From AWTP1-18 sp036504515 (GTDB lineage Bacteria > Pseudomonadota > Gammaproteobacteria > Burkholderiales > Rhodocyclaceae): a DNA stretch of 64,000 nt. The notes under the pieces were generated by a model. It did no database searches. It saw only the letters and a list, made by a program, of their open reading frames with translations, and was not told where the DNA came from. A program made the translations under genes and the position numbers. Numbering within the stretch: the stretch's first letter is position 1; every line of letters begins with the position of its first letter. This document shows positions 8,093 through 17,011 of this stretch, in pieces. The DNA lies in contig DASXVA010000005.1 in assembly GCA_036504515.1 (NCBI GenBank), positions 4,088 to 68,087 on the forward strand, read 5' to 3'.

Positions 8093-8722
8093 GTGGCTCG
8101 CAACCTTGATCCAAAATGTCGTCAGTGCCGCCGTGAGGGTGAGAAGCTCTTCCTCAAGGCTGAAAAGTGCTTTACTGACAAGTGCGCTATCGAGCGCCGT
8201 GCCTATGCTCCTGGCCAACATGGTCAGAAGTCCGGTCAACGCCTGTCTGGCTACGGTCAGCAGCTGCGTGAAAAGCAAAAGATTCGTCGTATTTACGGCG
8301 TGCTGGAACGTCAGTTCCGCAAAGTCTTTGCTGAAGCCGAACGTAAGAAGGGTCAGACTGGTGAAAACCTTCTGAAGCTTCTTGAAGGCCGTCTCGATGC
8401 AGTCGTCTATCGTATGGGCTTTGGTGGTTCCCGTGCCGAGTCCCGTCAGATCGTCCGTCACAACGGCATTCTGGTGAACGGCAAGCGTGTGAACATCCCT
8501 TCATACAACATGCGTCCTGGCGACGTGGTCCAACTGACCGAACGCGCTAAGGCTCAGCTGCGTAGCAAGGCTGCTCTTGAAGCTGCTGAGTCTCGTGGTC
8601 TGCCCGCATGGTTGGATGTGAACGTGAAGGAAGGTAAGGGCGTATTCAAGGCCTACCCCACTCGTGACGAACTGCCACCTTCTATCAATGAAGGTCTGGT
8701 GGTCGAACTGTACTCGCGTTAA
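8093..8722 (+). CDS. rpsD: 30S ribosomal protein S4
   Basis: S4 is a primary 16S rRNA binder and, in E. coli, the translational repressor of the alpha operon. The 209-residue product starts at GTG (8093) after a strong AAGGAG site and reads MARNLDPKCRQCRREGEKLF. The Cys pair CRQC is kept. The S4 RNA-binding domain lies near residues 98-160 (RLDAVVYRMGF, VRHNGILVNGKRVNIPSY). A perfect 14-bp hairpin follows the stop. Confidence 0.97.
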   Translation: MARNLDPKCRQCRREGEKLFLKAEKCFTDKCAIERRAYAPGQHGQKSGQRLSGYGQQLREKQKIRRIYGVLERQFRKVFAEAERKKGQTGENLLKLLEGRLDAVVYRMGFGGSRAESRQIVRHNGILVNGKRVNIPSYNMRPGDVVQLTERAKAQLRSKAALEAAESRGLPAWLDVNVKEGKGVFKAYPTRDELPPSINEGLVVELYSR

Positions 8723-8734
8723 TTCGTTGTCTTA

Positions 8735-8766
8735 GCGCCTGATGCCCCAGTCGGGGCATCAGGCGC
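8735..8766 (+). other. Perfect 14-bp hairpin between rpsD and rpoA
   Basis: The arms at 8735-8748 and 8753-8766 are exact reverse complements (GCGCCTGATGCCCC on the left) around the tetraloop AGTC. No T-tract follows (ATTCTCATTT), so it does not look like an efficient terminator. It may stabilise or punctuate the mRNA between rpsD and rpoA. Confidence 0.75.
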
Positions 8767-8788
8767 ATTCTCATTTGAAGGAATGCAG

Positions 8789-9772
8789 ATGCAAAGCAAT
8801 GCACTTCTGAAGCCCCGTATTGTTGATGTTCAATCCCTTTCTCCGGTCCACGCCCGTGTGGTGATGGAACCGTTCGAGCGTGGCTACGGCCATACTCTGG
8901 GCAATGCGCTGCGCCGTATTCTCCTTTCCTCCATGCCTGGTGCTGCTCCTACGGAAGTCAGCATCGACGGCGTGTTGCACGAGTACTCCACGATCGAAGG
9001 TGTTCGTGAAGACGTAGTCGACATTCTCTTGAACCTCAAGGGTGTTGTGCTGAAGATGCATGGTCGCAATGAAACGACCCTGACTCTAAGCAAGGCTGGT
9101 GAAGGCGTTGTGACTGCTGCTGATATTCAGACAGCTCATGATGTCGAAATCATCAATCCCGATCACGTCATCGCCCACATCGCTCCTGGCGGTAAGCTGG
9201 ATATGCAGATCAAGGTTGAGCTGGGCCGTGGTTACGAGCCTGCTAATACCCGTCCTGCAGCCAAGGAAGAAGGCAAGACTATCGGCCGTATTCTGCTGGA
9301 TGCTTCTTTCAGCCCCGTGCGTCGCGTCAGCTACCAAGTTGAATCCGCTCGTGTCGAACAGCGTACCGATCTGGACAAGCTGATCATCGATCTGGAAACC
9401 AACGGTGCTGTTGACCCCGAGCAATCCATTCGCAGCGCGGCCCGTATCCTGATGGATCAGCTGTCTGTGTTTGCCGATCTGGAAACCACAACTGTTGTTC
9501 CTGTTGAACAGAAACAACTGCCTGTGGCACCTGAATTGCTGCGCCCTGTGGATGATCTGGAACTGACAGTTCGCTCTGCAAACTGCCTCAAGGCCGAGAA
9601 CATTTACTACATCGGTGACCTGATTCAGCGCACTGAAACCGAGCTGCTCAAGACCCCCAACCTGGGTCGCAAGTCGCTCAATGAAATCAAGGAAGTGCTG
9701 GCTTCTCGCGGCCTCACCCTTGGCATGAAACTCGAGAACTGGCCTCCGGTCGGCCTCGAAAAGATGGGCTGA
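8789..9772 (+). CDS. rpoA: RNA polymerase alpha subunit
   Basis: RpoA dimerises to nucleate RNA polymerase assembly, and its C-terminal domain binds UP elements and activators. From the ATG at 8789 it has 327 residues. The N-domain shows MEPFERGYGHTLGNALRRIL near residue 26; the C-domain shows LRPVDDLELTVRSANCLKAE and LLKTPNLGRKSLNEIKEVL. An ATG six bases upstream is also in frame, but the GAAGGA ribosome-binding site (8777-8782) abuts it directly and is correctly spaced for 8789. It is followed by rplQ. Confidence 0.97.
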   Translation: MQSNALLKPRIVDVQSLSPVHARVVMEPFERGYGHTLGNALRRILLSSMPGAAPTEVSIDGVLHEYSTIEGVREDVVDILLNLKGVVLKMHGRNETTLTLSKAGEGVVTAADIQTAHDVEIINPDHVIAHIAPGGKLDMQIKVELGRGYEPANTRPAAKEEGKTIGRILLDASFSPVRRVSYQVESARVEQRTDLDKLIIDLETNGAVDPEQSIRSAARILMDQLSVFADLETTTVVPVEQKQLPVAPELLRPVDDLELTVRSANCLKAENIYYIGDLIQRTETELLKTPNLGRKSLNEIKEVLASRGLTLGMKLENWPPVGLEKMG

Positions 9773-9856
9773 TTTTCAGCTCAAAAATAACCCCCGCAAA
9801 CTATCAACGGGCCACTTGCAAAGCGCGGTGGCCCCAAAACATAAAGGGATTTCACC

Positions 9857-10249
9857 ATGCGTCACGGTAACGGTCTTCGTAAGCTCAACCGCACTTCCTC
9901 CCATCGTCAAGCCATGTTCCGCAACATGGCCGTGTCTCTGCTTCGCCACGAAGCAATCAAGACAACTCTGCCGAAGGCAAAGGAACTGCGTCGCGTTGTT
10001 GAGCCCCTCATCACTCTGGGCAAGAAGCCCAGTCTGGCCAATCGTCGCCTTGCTTTCGACCGCCTGCGCGATCGCGAAGTTGTTTGCAAGATTTTCGACG
10101 TGCTTGGCCCCCGCTTCTCCGCCCGCAATGGCGGCTATCTGCGCATTCTGAAGATGGGTTTCCGTCAAGGCGACAATGCCCCTATGGCCTACGTCGAACT
10201 GCTGGATCGCCCTGAAGAAGGCTCAGTTGAAGCCGTTTCAGCAGAATAA
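9857..10249 (+). CDS. rplQ: 50S ribosomal protein L17
   Basis: L17 sits near the peptide exit tunnel. The 130-residue product opens MRHGNGLRKLNRTSSHRQAM and includes the FRNMAVSLLRHEAIKTTLPK motif. The rpoA gap is 84 bases. It is the last gene of the alpha operon and is followed at once by a strong terminator. Confidence 0.97.
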   Translation: MRHGNGLRKLNRTSSHRQAMFRNMAVSLLRHEAIKTTLPKAKELRRVVEPLITLGKKPSLANRRLAFDRLRDREVVCKIFDVLGPRFSARNGGYLRILKMGFRQGDNAPMAYVELLDRPEEGSVEAVSAE

Positions 10250-10270
10250 GTCATCATTCTCGCTGCACAA

Positions 10271-10296
10271 AAAAAGGCCGGGTAACCGGCCTTTTT
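10271..10296. terminator. Bidirectional Rho-independent terminator after rplQ
   Basis: AAAAAGGCCGG at 10271-10281 pairs perfectly with CCGGCCTTTTT at 10286-10296 around the loop GTAA. T-runs follow the stem on the plus strand and, via the upstream A-run, on the minus strand. It can end both the alpha operon and the convergent minus-strand transcript from uvrA and its downstream gene. Confidence 0.9.
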
Positions 10297-10351
10297 GCTT
10301 TTTAAGCACTTGCTTTGAGGAAAACGGCTGTTGCTGTCCGCTGTCGCTCCC

Positions 10352-10678
10352 TCACTTTGCAGCATTCATTTCGTCCCAGAGGGCTTTGGCAAAGGTTTTC
10401 CATACCTGGCCACCGTGGGTAAGCAAACCATCTTCAGCGCTTTGGGTCATGAGCTTGAGCATGAGATGAGCAAGTCCAAAGAGCTCAACCTTTGCCAAGA
10501 CCTCGGGACTCTTTGATCCGTTAAGCGTAACGGAATCACCATGGTAAGAAAGTGCCTGACGAGCCAAGTCTCGCACCTGTGCTTCATTGCTCCAGTCAAT
10601 GCCGATAACTATGCCCTTGCGGAAAATCTCGGTTTCGAGCTGCTGAGCCTCTGTGGTGAAGTGTTGAAAGTTGGGCAT
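10352..10678 (-). CDS. Conserved-looking small protein of unknown function, cotranscribed with uvrA
   Basis: I do not recognise a family for this 108-residue protein. It has no signal peptide, membrane span or Cys motif. The sequence looks soluble and helical, with a middle segment (KSPEVLAKVELFGLAHLMLKL) that could form an amphipathic helix. Its ATG lies two bases after the uvrA stop on the same strand, so the two are almost certainly cotranscribed and probably coupled. The codon use resembles the neighbours. The ORF is supported by this tight spacing and by the terminator just downstream. Confidence 0.7.
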   Translation of the reverse strand: MPNFQHFTTEAQQLETEIFRKGIVIGIDWSNEAQVRDLARQALSYHGDSVTLNGSKSPEVLAKVELFGLAHLMLKLMTQSAEDGLLTHGGQVWKTFAKALWDEMNAAK

Positions 10679-10680
10679 GG

Positions 10681-13524
10681 TTATTTTCTTTTCTTGGTAG
10701 TTTTGACCGGAGTCAGCAGTGCACGAAGGTATTGGCCAGTGTGACTGACCTTGCTTTGAGCCACTTGCTCAGGCGTACCGCTGGCAATGATTTGACCGCC
10801 ACCATCACCACCTTCTGGGCCAAGGTCAATGATCCAGTCTGCCGTTTTGATGACATCGAGGTTGTGCTCAATCACGACGATAGTGTTGCCGTGATCGCGC
10901 AGACGGTGAAGTACCGTCAGCAGCATCTCGATATCCTGAAAGTGCAGGCCGGTGGTCGGCTCGTCAAGGATATAGAGGGTCCGCCCTGTGTCCCGTTTGG
11001 AAAGTTCAAGGGCAAGCTTGACCCGTTGAGCCTCGCCGCCAGAAAGTGTGGTGGCACTCTGACCCAGTTGGATATAGGAAAGACCAACATCCATCAGGGT
11101 TTGCAGCTTCTTGGCGACTACGGGAACAGGATCAAAGAACTCTCTTGCCTGCTCTACCGTCATCTGCAGCACGTCATGGATGGTCTTGCCTTTGTAGCGG
11201 ATTTCAAGGGTTTCGCGGTTGTAGCGTTTCCCATGACAAACATCGCAGGGAACGAACACATCTGGCAGGAAATGCATTTCGACCTTGATGACGCCATCGC
11301 CCTGGCAGGCTTCACAACGACCACCTTTGACGTTAAAGGAGAAGCGTCCGGGCTCGTAGCCTCGTTGCCGTGACTCGGGTACGCCGGAAAAAAGCTCACG
11401 GATAGGCGTAAGCAAGCCGGTGTAAGTCGCCGGATTGGAACGGGGTGTTCGACCGATAGGGGATTGATCGACGTTGATGACCTTGTCGAAAAACTCAAGC
11501 CCTTCAATCTGCCCGTAGGCTGCGGGCTCCACGGCCGAACCATATAGATGGCGAGCCGCAACGGCGTACAACGTGTCGTTGATCAGGGTGGATTTGCCGG
11601 AGCCAGAAACACCCGTGACGCAGGTCAGCAAGCCAACCGGCAGGGTCAGAGACACCTCCTTGAGGTTGTTTCCTGTGGCATTGCGAATGTGAAGTTCACG
11701 TTCCGGGTCCGGTGCCGTGCGCTTCTGTGGAACAGCAATGGCCTTCCGTCCGGACAAATAGGCACCGGTCAAAGAGTTTTCGTCAGCCTGTACCTGAGCC
11801 GGAGTGCCTTGGGAAACAACGACACCGCCGTGTTCTCCTGCGCCCGGTCCCATATCAACAACGTAATCAGCATTCTCAATGGCTTCCTGATCGTGCTCAA
11901 CAACGATCACGGTGTTGCCAATGTCCCGAAGGCGCACCAGGGTTTGCAGCAGGCGGGTGTTATCACGTTGATGCAGGCCGATGGAGGGTTCATCCAGTAC
12001 ATACATCACCCCGGTCAATCCGGAGCCGATTTGACTGGCAAGACGGATGCGCTGAGCCTCGCCACCGGATAGCGTTTCCGCAGAACGATCAAGGGACAGG
12101 TAGTCGAGCCCGACATTGACCAGAAAACCCACACGGCTGTCGATTTCCTTGACGACCTTGTCCGCCACCTGGGCTTTGTGGCCGCTCAATTTCAGGGAGC
12201 TGAAAAAGTCGCGACACTGACCCAGGGCGAGATGGCTGATTTCAGCAATGGTTTTACCGCCAATGAAAACATGGCGTGCCTCTTTGCGCAGACGAGTGCC
12301 TTCGCACTCCGGGCAGGGGCGGGAATTGAGGTACTTGGCCAACTCTTCGCGAACGGAAAGGGAGTCGGTTTCCCGATAGCGCCGCTCAAGATTGGGGATG
12401 ATGCCTTCAAAGGCATGGGTACGGTCCAGGCGGGTTCCCTTTTCGTTGAGGTAACGGAAACGGACTTCAACATTGCCCGAGCCGTGCAGCAATATCTGCT
12501 GCAACTTACTTGGCAGTTTTTCGTAGGGCGTCGTAATGTCAAACTTGTAGTGCTCAGCCAAGGACTCCAGCATCTGGTGATAGAACTGGTTACGCTTATC
12601 CCAGCCCTTGACCGCTCCGGCAGCCAGGGAAAGGTGCGGGAAAGCCACTACACGGTTCGGATCGAAAAACTGGATCTGCCCCAGACCGTCGCACTGGGGA
12701 CACGCACCCATGGGATTGTTGAAGGAGAACAGCCGTGGCTCCAGCTCCTGCAGGGCGTAGGAACATACGGGGCAGGCAAAGCGGGCCGAGAACATGTATT
12801 CCTTATCGGAATCCATTTCCACGGCAATGGCCCGGCCTTCGGCATGGGTGAGGGCGGTTTCAAAGCTTTCTGCCAGGCGCTGGCGCTGATCCGGTCGCAC
12901 TTTGAGGCGGTCCACAACCACATCAACGGAATGCTTGCTGGTCTTGGCGAGCTTGGGCAGGGAATCGATGTCGTACACCTTGCCGTTGACCCGCAGCCGG
13001 ACAAACCCCTGGGCCCGCAGCTCAGAAAACAGCTCCAGCTGCTCACCCTTGCGATTTGCTACAACAGGAGCCAGGATCATCAGCTTGGTGTCTTCCGGCA
13101 AGGCCAGAACATGATCCACCATCTGGGAAACGCTCATGGCCTCCAGGGGCAGGCCATGGTCCGGGCAATGGGGAGTTCCCGCCCGGGCAAAGAGCAGCCG
13201 CATGTAGTCGTGGATTTCCGTCACCGTGCCAACGGTGGAGCGGGGATTGTGGCTGGTGGCTTTCTGCTCGATGGAAATGGACGGGGAGAGTCCCTCGATC
13301 AGGTCCACATCGGGCTTTTCCATCAACTGCAAAAATTGGCGGGCGTAGGCTGAGAGAGACTCAACATAGCGCCGCTGACCTTCTGCGTAGAGGGTGTCAA
13401 AAGCCAGGGAGCTTTTGCCCGAGCCCGACAAGCCGGTAATAACCGTCAGCTTGTTGCGGGGCAGGTCGAGGTTGATATTCTTGAGGTTGTGGGTGCGAGC
13501 ACCGCGAATCTTGATCGTTTCCAT
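10681..13524 (-). CDS. uvrA: Excinuclease ABC subunit A
   Basis: UvrA is the damage-sensing ATPase of nucleotide excision repair; it loads UvrB at lesions. From the ATG at 13524 it has 947 residues. It shows two ABC ATPase modules: Walker A GLSGSGKSS near the start and GVSGSGKST near residue 640, each with an LSGGEAQR signature. Zinc modules CPVC...CPQC (around residue 250) and CEAC...CDVC (around 740) are intact. A TTG three codons upstream is an alternative start. It diverges from the MFS gene. Confidence 0.97.
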   Translation of the reverse strand: METIKIRGARTHNLKNINLDLPRNKLTVITGLSGSGKSSLAFDTLYAEGQRRYVESLSAYARQFLQLMEKPDVDLIEGLSPSISIEQKATSHNPRSTVGTVTEIHDYMRLLFARAGTPHCPDHGLPLEAMSVSQMVDHVLALPEDTKLMILAPVVANRKGEQLELFSELRAQGFVRLRVNGKVYDIDSLPKLAKTSKHSVDVVVDRLKVRPDQRQRLAESFETALTHAEGRAIAVEMDSDKEYMFSARFACPVCSYALQELEPRLFSFNNPMGACPQCDGLGQIQFFDPNRVVAFPHLSLAAGAVKGWDKRNQFYHQMLESLAEHYKFDITTPYEKLPSKLQQILLHGSGNVEVRFRYLNEKGTRLDRTHAFEGIIPNLERRYRETDSLSVREELAKYLNSRPCPECEGTRLRKEARHVFIGGKTIAEISHLALGQCRDFFSSLKLSGHKAQVADKVVKEIDSRVGFLVNVGLDYLSLDRSAETLSGGEAQRIRLASQIGSGLTGVMYVLDEPSIGLHQRDNTRLLQTLVRLRDIGNTVIVVEHDQEAIENADYVVDMGPGAGEHGGVVVSQGTPAQVQADENSLTGAYLSGRKAIAVPQKRTAPDPERELHIRNATGNNLKEVSLTLPVGLLTCVTGVSGSGKSTLINDTLYAVAARHLYGSAVEPAAYGQIEGLEFFDKVINVDQSPIGRTPRSNPATYTGLLTPIRELFSGVPESRQRGYEPGRFSFNVKGGRCEACQGDGVIKVEMHFLPDVFVPCDVCHGKRYNRETLEIRYKGKTIHDVLQMTVEQAREFFDPVPVVAKKLQTLMDVGLSYIQLGQSATTLSGGEAQRVKLALELSKRDTGRTLYILDEPTTGLHFQDIEMLLTVLHRLRDHGNTIVVIEHNLDVIKTADWIIDLGPEGGDGGGQIIASGTPEQVAQSKVSHTGQYLRALLTPVKTTKKRK

Positions 13525-13592
13525 GGATTTCAACTGGTGGCGAGTTGGCCAGACCGGCTAATATACCGGCTTTCTCTTGCACGACTCCTCCT

Positions 13593-14972
13593 ATGGATTT
13601 CCCGGAAAAAATGACCCGGCTGGAACTGCGGGCCACGGTATCCCTTGCACTGGTTTTCTCCCTGCGCATGTTCGGCATGTTCTCCATTCTGCCGGTACTC
13701 GCCCTTTATGCCCAAGGGCTGCCGGGAGGCGATAGTCCATTGCTGATCGGGGTTGCCCTGGGTATTGATGGGCTGGCTCAAGCCTTTCTTCAAATTCCCT
13801 TTGGGCTGCTGTCGGACCGCTATGGCCGCAAGCGCATGATCTACATCGGCTTGCTGTTGTTCGCCCTGGGCAGTTTCATTGCCGCCAGCGCCACAACCCT
13901 GCCGCTGATCATTGTCGGCCGCCTGGTGCAGGGCACCGGGGCCGTTGCCGCCGCCATCATCGCCCTGACGGCAGACTTGACCCGGGAAGAGCACCGGGCC
14001 AAAGGCATGGCCATGATCGGCATCAGTATCGGCGCCACCTTCGGTGCCTCCATGGTGCTCGGACCCGCCCTTAACCACTGGATCGGCGTTCCCGGCATCT
14101 TTGCCCTGACTGGCGTGCTGGCAATTGCTGCCATGGGGGTGATTCGGTTCATCGTTCCCAATCCCCAGATCAGTCGCGTCCATGCCGACGCTGAAACCGT
14201 GCCGGAACGCATCGCCTCCGTCCTGCGCAATACCGAACTGCAGCGCCTCAACTTCGGCATCTTCAGCCTGCACTCGGCCATGCGCGGGCTGTTCGTCGTG
14301 ATTCCCCTACTACTGGTCAGCATCGGTGGGCTGCCCGGGGCGGAGCACTGGAAGGTCTACCTCCCGATCATGACCATTTCCTTCTTCGGCGCCGTGCCCG
14401 CCATCATCATTGCCGAAAAGCATGGCCGCATGAAGGCGGTGTTCTGTAGCGCCATTGGTCTGCTGGGCATCTCCACCCTGGTAATGGCGGTCTTCATCAA
14501 TCATTTCAGCGGCGTGGTTGTCGGCCTGTTCGGCTTCTTCCTCGCCTTCAATCTGCTGGAAGCCACCTTGCCCTCCCTGGTGTCTAAAATCGCGCCGGTG
14601 GGAAGCAAGGGCACCGCCATCGGCGTCTATAACAGCTTTCAGTTTTTCGGCCTGTTTCTGGGAGGTGCCTTTGGGGGCTTCCTGGTGCAACACGTGGGCA
14701 GCGCAGCCGTCTTTGTTTTTTCAGCCGGCCTCATTCTCGCGTGGTTGCTTTTGGCCCTCTCCATGACCCCGCCGCTGCGGGTCAAAACCATGATGCTGCA
14801 TGTGGGAGAGATCAGTGAAACTCGTGCCGCGGAACTCTCCGCCGCCCTCGCAGCCCTCTCTGGCGTGAGCGAAGCGACGGTTATCGGGGCCGAGGGCGTG
14901 GCATACTTGAAGGTCAGCATGGCGCAATGGGATCAGGCCGGTGCGCTGCAACTCATCAACAAAGGAAATTGA
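13593..14972 (+). CDS. Major facilitator superfamily transporter, YajR-like with C-terminal YAM-type domain
   Basis: This is an inner-membrane secondary transporter of about 459 residues with twelve predicted spans. The loop 2-3 motif appears as GLLSDRYGRKRMIYIG and the antiporter-type motif C region as GATFGASMVLGPALNHW. After the last span comes a soluble tail of about 70 residues (GVSEATVIGAEGVAYLKV) resembling the ferredoxin-like YAM domain of YajR. The substrate is unknown. The ATG at 13593 is chosen; 13611 is possible and a TTG at 13545 less likely. The order uvrA, MFS, ssb is typical of Betaproteobacteria. Confidence 0.88.
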   Translation: MDFPEKMTRLELRATVSLALVFSLRMFGMFSILPVLALYAQGLPGGDSPLLIGVALGIDGLAQAFLQIPFGLLSDRYGRKRMIYIGLLLFALGSFIAASATTLPLIIVGRLVQGTGAVAAAIIALTADLTREEHRAKGMAMIGISIGATFGASMVLGPALNHWIGVPGIFALTGVLAIAAMGVIRFIVPNPQISRVHADAETVPERIASVLRNTELQRLNFGIFSLHSAMRGLFVVIPLLLVSIGGLPGAEHWKVYLPIMTISFFGAVPAIIIAEKHGRMKAVFCSAIGLLGISTLVMAVFINHFSGVVVGLFGFFLAFNLLEATLPSLVSKIAPVGSKGTAIGVYNSFQFFGLFLGGAFGGFLVQHVGSAAVFVFSAGLILAWLLLALSMTPPLRVKTMMLHVGEISETRAAELSAALAALSGVSEATVIGAEGVAYLKVSMAQWDQAGALQLINKGN

Positions 14973-14973
14973 T

Positions 14974-15462
14974 ATGGCATCGGTAAATAAAGTGATTCTG
15001 GTTGGTAATGTCGGCAAAGACCCGGAAACCCGCTACACCCCTAACGGCGACCAGATCACCAACGTCAGCGTCGCCACCACCGATACCTGGAAGGACAAGG
15101 CCACCGGCGAGCGCCGCGAGGCCACCGAATGGCACCGCATCGTCTTTTTTGGCAAGCTGGCCGAGATCGCCGGTCAGTACCTGAAGAAAGGCTCCCAGGT
15201 TTACGTTGAAGGCCGCCTGCGCACCCGCAAGTGGCAAGGCCAGGACGGTCAGGACCGTTACACCACAGAAATCAGTGCCGACGCCATGCAGATGCTGGGT
15301 CGTCGTGAAGGCGGTGGTGCTCCCGAATACGATCAGCGTCCCCCCGCTTCTTCCGGCAGCAGCAGTTCCAGCGCCTCCCGCAGCGCTCCTTCCAGCCGTC
15401 CTTCCGCACCTCCCCCTCCCTCCGGCGGCCTGGGCGATTTCGAGGACGACATTCCCTTCTAA
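14974..15462 (+). CDS. ssb: Single-stranded DNA-binding protein
   Basis: SSB coats single-stranded DNA in replication, repair and recombination and recruits partners through its C-terminal tip. From the ATG at 14974 (one base after the MFS stop) it has 162 residues. The OB-fold covers roughly residues 1-110 (MASVNKVILVGNVGKDPETR, then ATEWHRIVFFGKLAEIAGQY). A Ser/Pro-rich linker follows, then the acidic tip DFEDDIPF that binds partner proteins. Confidence 0.98.
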   Translation: MASVNKVILVGNVGKDPETRYTPNGDQITNVSVATTDTWKDKATGERREATEWHRIVFFGKLAEIAGQYLKKGSQVYVEGRLRTRKWQGQDGQDRYTTEISADAMQMLGRREGGGAPEYDQRPPASSGSSSSSASRSAPSSRPSAPPPPSGGLGDFEDDIPF

Positions 15463-15483
15463 GCATTGCCAGGGCCCAGGATC

Positions 15484-16842
15484 ATGACCCGAGAGTCCCG
15501 CCAGCGTGTGATCGAGCGGCTGCGCCGCGCCTCCTGGCGGGATATGGTCTTCGTCGGCCTGCCTGCCTTGGTGCTGGTCGTCGCCGCTTTCTGGGCCACT
15601 TCCCACTTTATCCAGCCGGCGCCGCCCAAGCAGTTAGTCCTCGCCAGCGGCGGCCCCGGTGGCGGCTATCAGCGTTACGCTGCGGCCTACAAACCCCTGC
15701 TGGAAAAAGAAGGCATCACTCTGGTCGACAGGCCCACCTCCGGCGCAACGGAAAACCTGGCTCTGCTGCGCAGTTCGGATAACGACGTGGATGCTGGCTT
15801 CGTTCAGGGCGGGATTGTGGCCCTGCAGGAGGACGACAGCCTTTACTCCCTGGGCGCCCTGTATCAGGAACCGGTCTGGATTTTCTACCGGGAAGCCCGT
15901 TTTGAAGGGCAGCATCAAAGTGCCCCGGATCGCCTGCTGCAAATCAAGGGCCTGCGCATCGCCGTCGGCAGCAAGGGCAGCGGCAACCGCTTTTTGGCCG
16001 AAGAATTATTGCGCCTCAACGAGATGGACAAGAAGGAAGTTCATCTGCTGGAGGCCGGCGGTCTCGAAGCGGCCGGCGCCCTGGCCAGCGGCAAGGCCGA
16101 TGTGGCTATCGTCGTCGGCCCGGTGGAATCTGCCGCTGTCTGGACCCTGTTCTACACCCCGGGCGTCAACGTCATGAGCCTGGCCCAGGCCGAGGCGTAT
16201 ACCCGCAAGTTCTCCTTTCTCAGCCATCTCGTCCTGCCCCGCGGCAGTGTCGATCTGGTGCGCAACATTCCGGATCGGGACGTTCATCTGGTGGCTCCCA
16301 CGGCCACCCTGGTGGTGAAGGACAGCACCCATCCGGCCCTGGTGGATTTGCTGTTGCAGGCCGCAGCGGAAACCCATGGCAGCCATGGCCTGCTGCAGAA
16401 AGCCGGCGAATTCCCCAAGGCCCAGGCCGTGGATTTCCCCCTGTCGCCCCGGGCCGAGCGGTTCTATAAATCCGGCAAGCCTCTATTGCAACGCTATCTG
16501 CCCTTCTGGGCCGCCAACCTGATCGACCGTTTGGTGGTGATGCTGATTCCGCTGTTCGCCGTGCTCTACCCCGTGGCCAAGTTCGCCCCCTCCCTTTACG
16601 GCTGGCGCGTGCGGTCCCGCATTTTCAAGCGCTATGGCGAACTCAAGTTCCTTGAAGCCGATGTCCAGGCCGATGAAACCGGCGCCCAGCGGGACGAGTT
16701 CCTCAAACGGATTGATGCCATCGAGCGGAACGTCTCCCATATTCCCGCCCCCCTGGCCTTCAGCGACATGCTCTACACCCTTCGCGGCCACGTAGATATC
16801 GTCCGGGCCGCCATCCTTCGCCACGGCCTCAAGGCTGACTAA
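15484..16842 (+). CDS. TAXI-family solute-binding protein, membrane-anchored and orphan
   Basis: The product, about 452 residues from the ATG at 15484 (AGGATC upstream), resembles TAXI-type periplasmic binding proteins of TRAP transporters. One N-terminal span (near residues 20-40) precedes LVLASGGPGGGYQRYAAAYK, the typical start of the binding fold, and SGATENLALLRSSDNDVDAG follows. A hydrophobic segment near residue 350 (LVVMLIPLFAVLYPV) and a short cytosolic tail complete it. No TRAP permease gene is next to it, so a sensory or independent binding role is possible. An in-frame TTG at 15466 is a weaker start. Confidence 0.8.
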   Translation: MTRESRQRVIERLRRASWRDMVFVGLPALVLVVAAFWATSHFIQPAPPKQLVLASGGPGGGYQRYAAAYKPLLEKEGITLVDRPTSGATENLALLRSSDNDVDAGFVQGGIVALQEDDSLYSLGALYQEPVWIFYREARFEGQHQSAPDRLLQIKGLRIAVGSKGSGNRFLAEELLRLNEMDKKEVHLLEAGGLEAAGALASGKADVAIVVGPVESAAVWTLFYTPGVNVMSLAQAEAYTRKFSFLSHLVLPRGSVDLVRNIPDRDVHLVAPTATLVVKDSTHPALVDLLLQAAAETHGSHGLLQKAGEFPKAQAVDFPLSPRAERFYKSGKPLLQRYLPFWAANLIDRLVVMLIPLFAVLYPVAKFAPSLYGWRVRSRIFKRYGELKFLEADVQADETGAQRDEFLKRIDAIERNVSHIPAPLAFSDMLYTLRGHVDIVRAAILRHGLKAD

Positions 16843-16887
16843 GGGTTCTCCCCAAGGTGCCGCAGGTTCTCCTCGCCACCGAATCTT

Positions 16888-16907
16888 TTGTGCGGTAATC
16901 CGCACAA
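16888..16907. promoter_or_regulatory. Palindromic operator-like site 1 upstream of the ABC transporter operon
   Basis: TTGTGCGG (16888-16895) and CCGCACAA (16900-16907) are perfect inverted arms around TAAT. The centre lies about 140 bases before the start expected from the sigma54 promoter at 17012-17027, a usual place for an enhancer of an NtrC-type activator. The activator encoded at 21616-22962 is the obvious candidate to bind it. Confidence 0.55.
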
Positions 16908-16919
16908 TCCCCTTCCCGA

Positions 16920-16939
16920 TATTCCGGCAATCCGCACGG
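16920..16939. promoter_or_regulatory. Operator-like site 2, imperfect copy of site 1
   Basis: Aligned on site 1, this reads TATTCCGG-CAAT-CCGCACGG and shares AATCCGCAC exactly. Its centre is 32 bases (about three helical turns) from that of site 1, placing both on one face of the DNA. The left arm is degenerate. Confidence 0.45.
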
Positions 16940-17011
16940 TTTGCCGTCTGCCCATTCGCTCATCTGTTTTAGCCTTGAAGTAAAACAGCCACTTAGCGCC
17001 GCCGCCCCAGC

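Noticed and set aside
13540..13592. LexA operator between uvrA and the MFS gene
   Set aside because: The 68-base divergent gap has a direct repeat of ACCGGCT but no CTGT-N8-ACAG palindrome.
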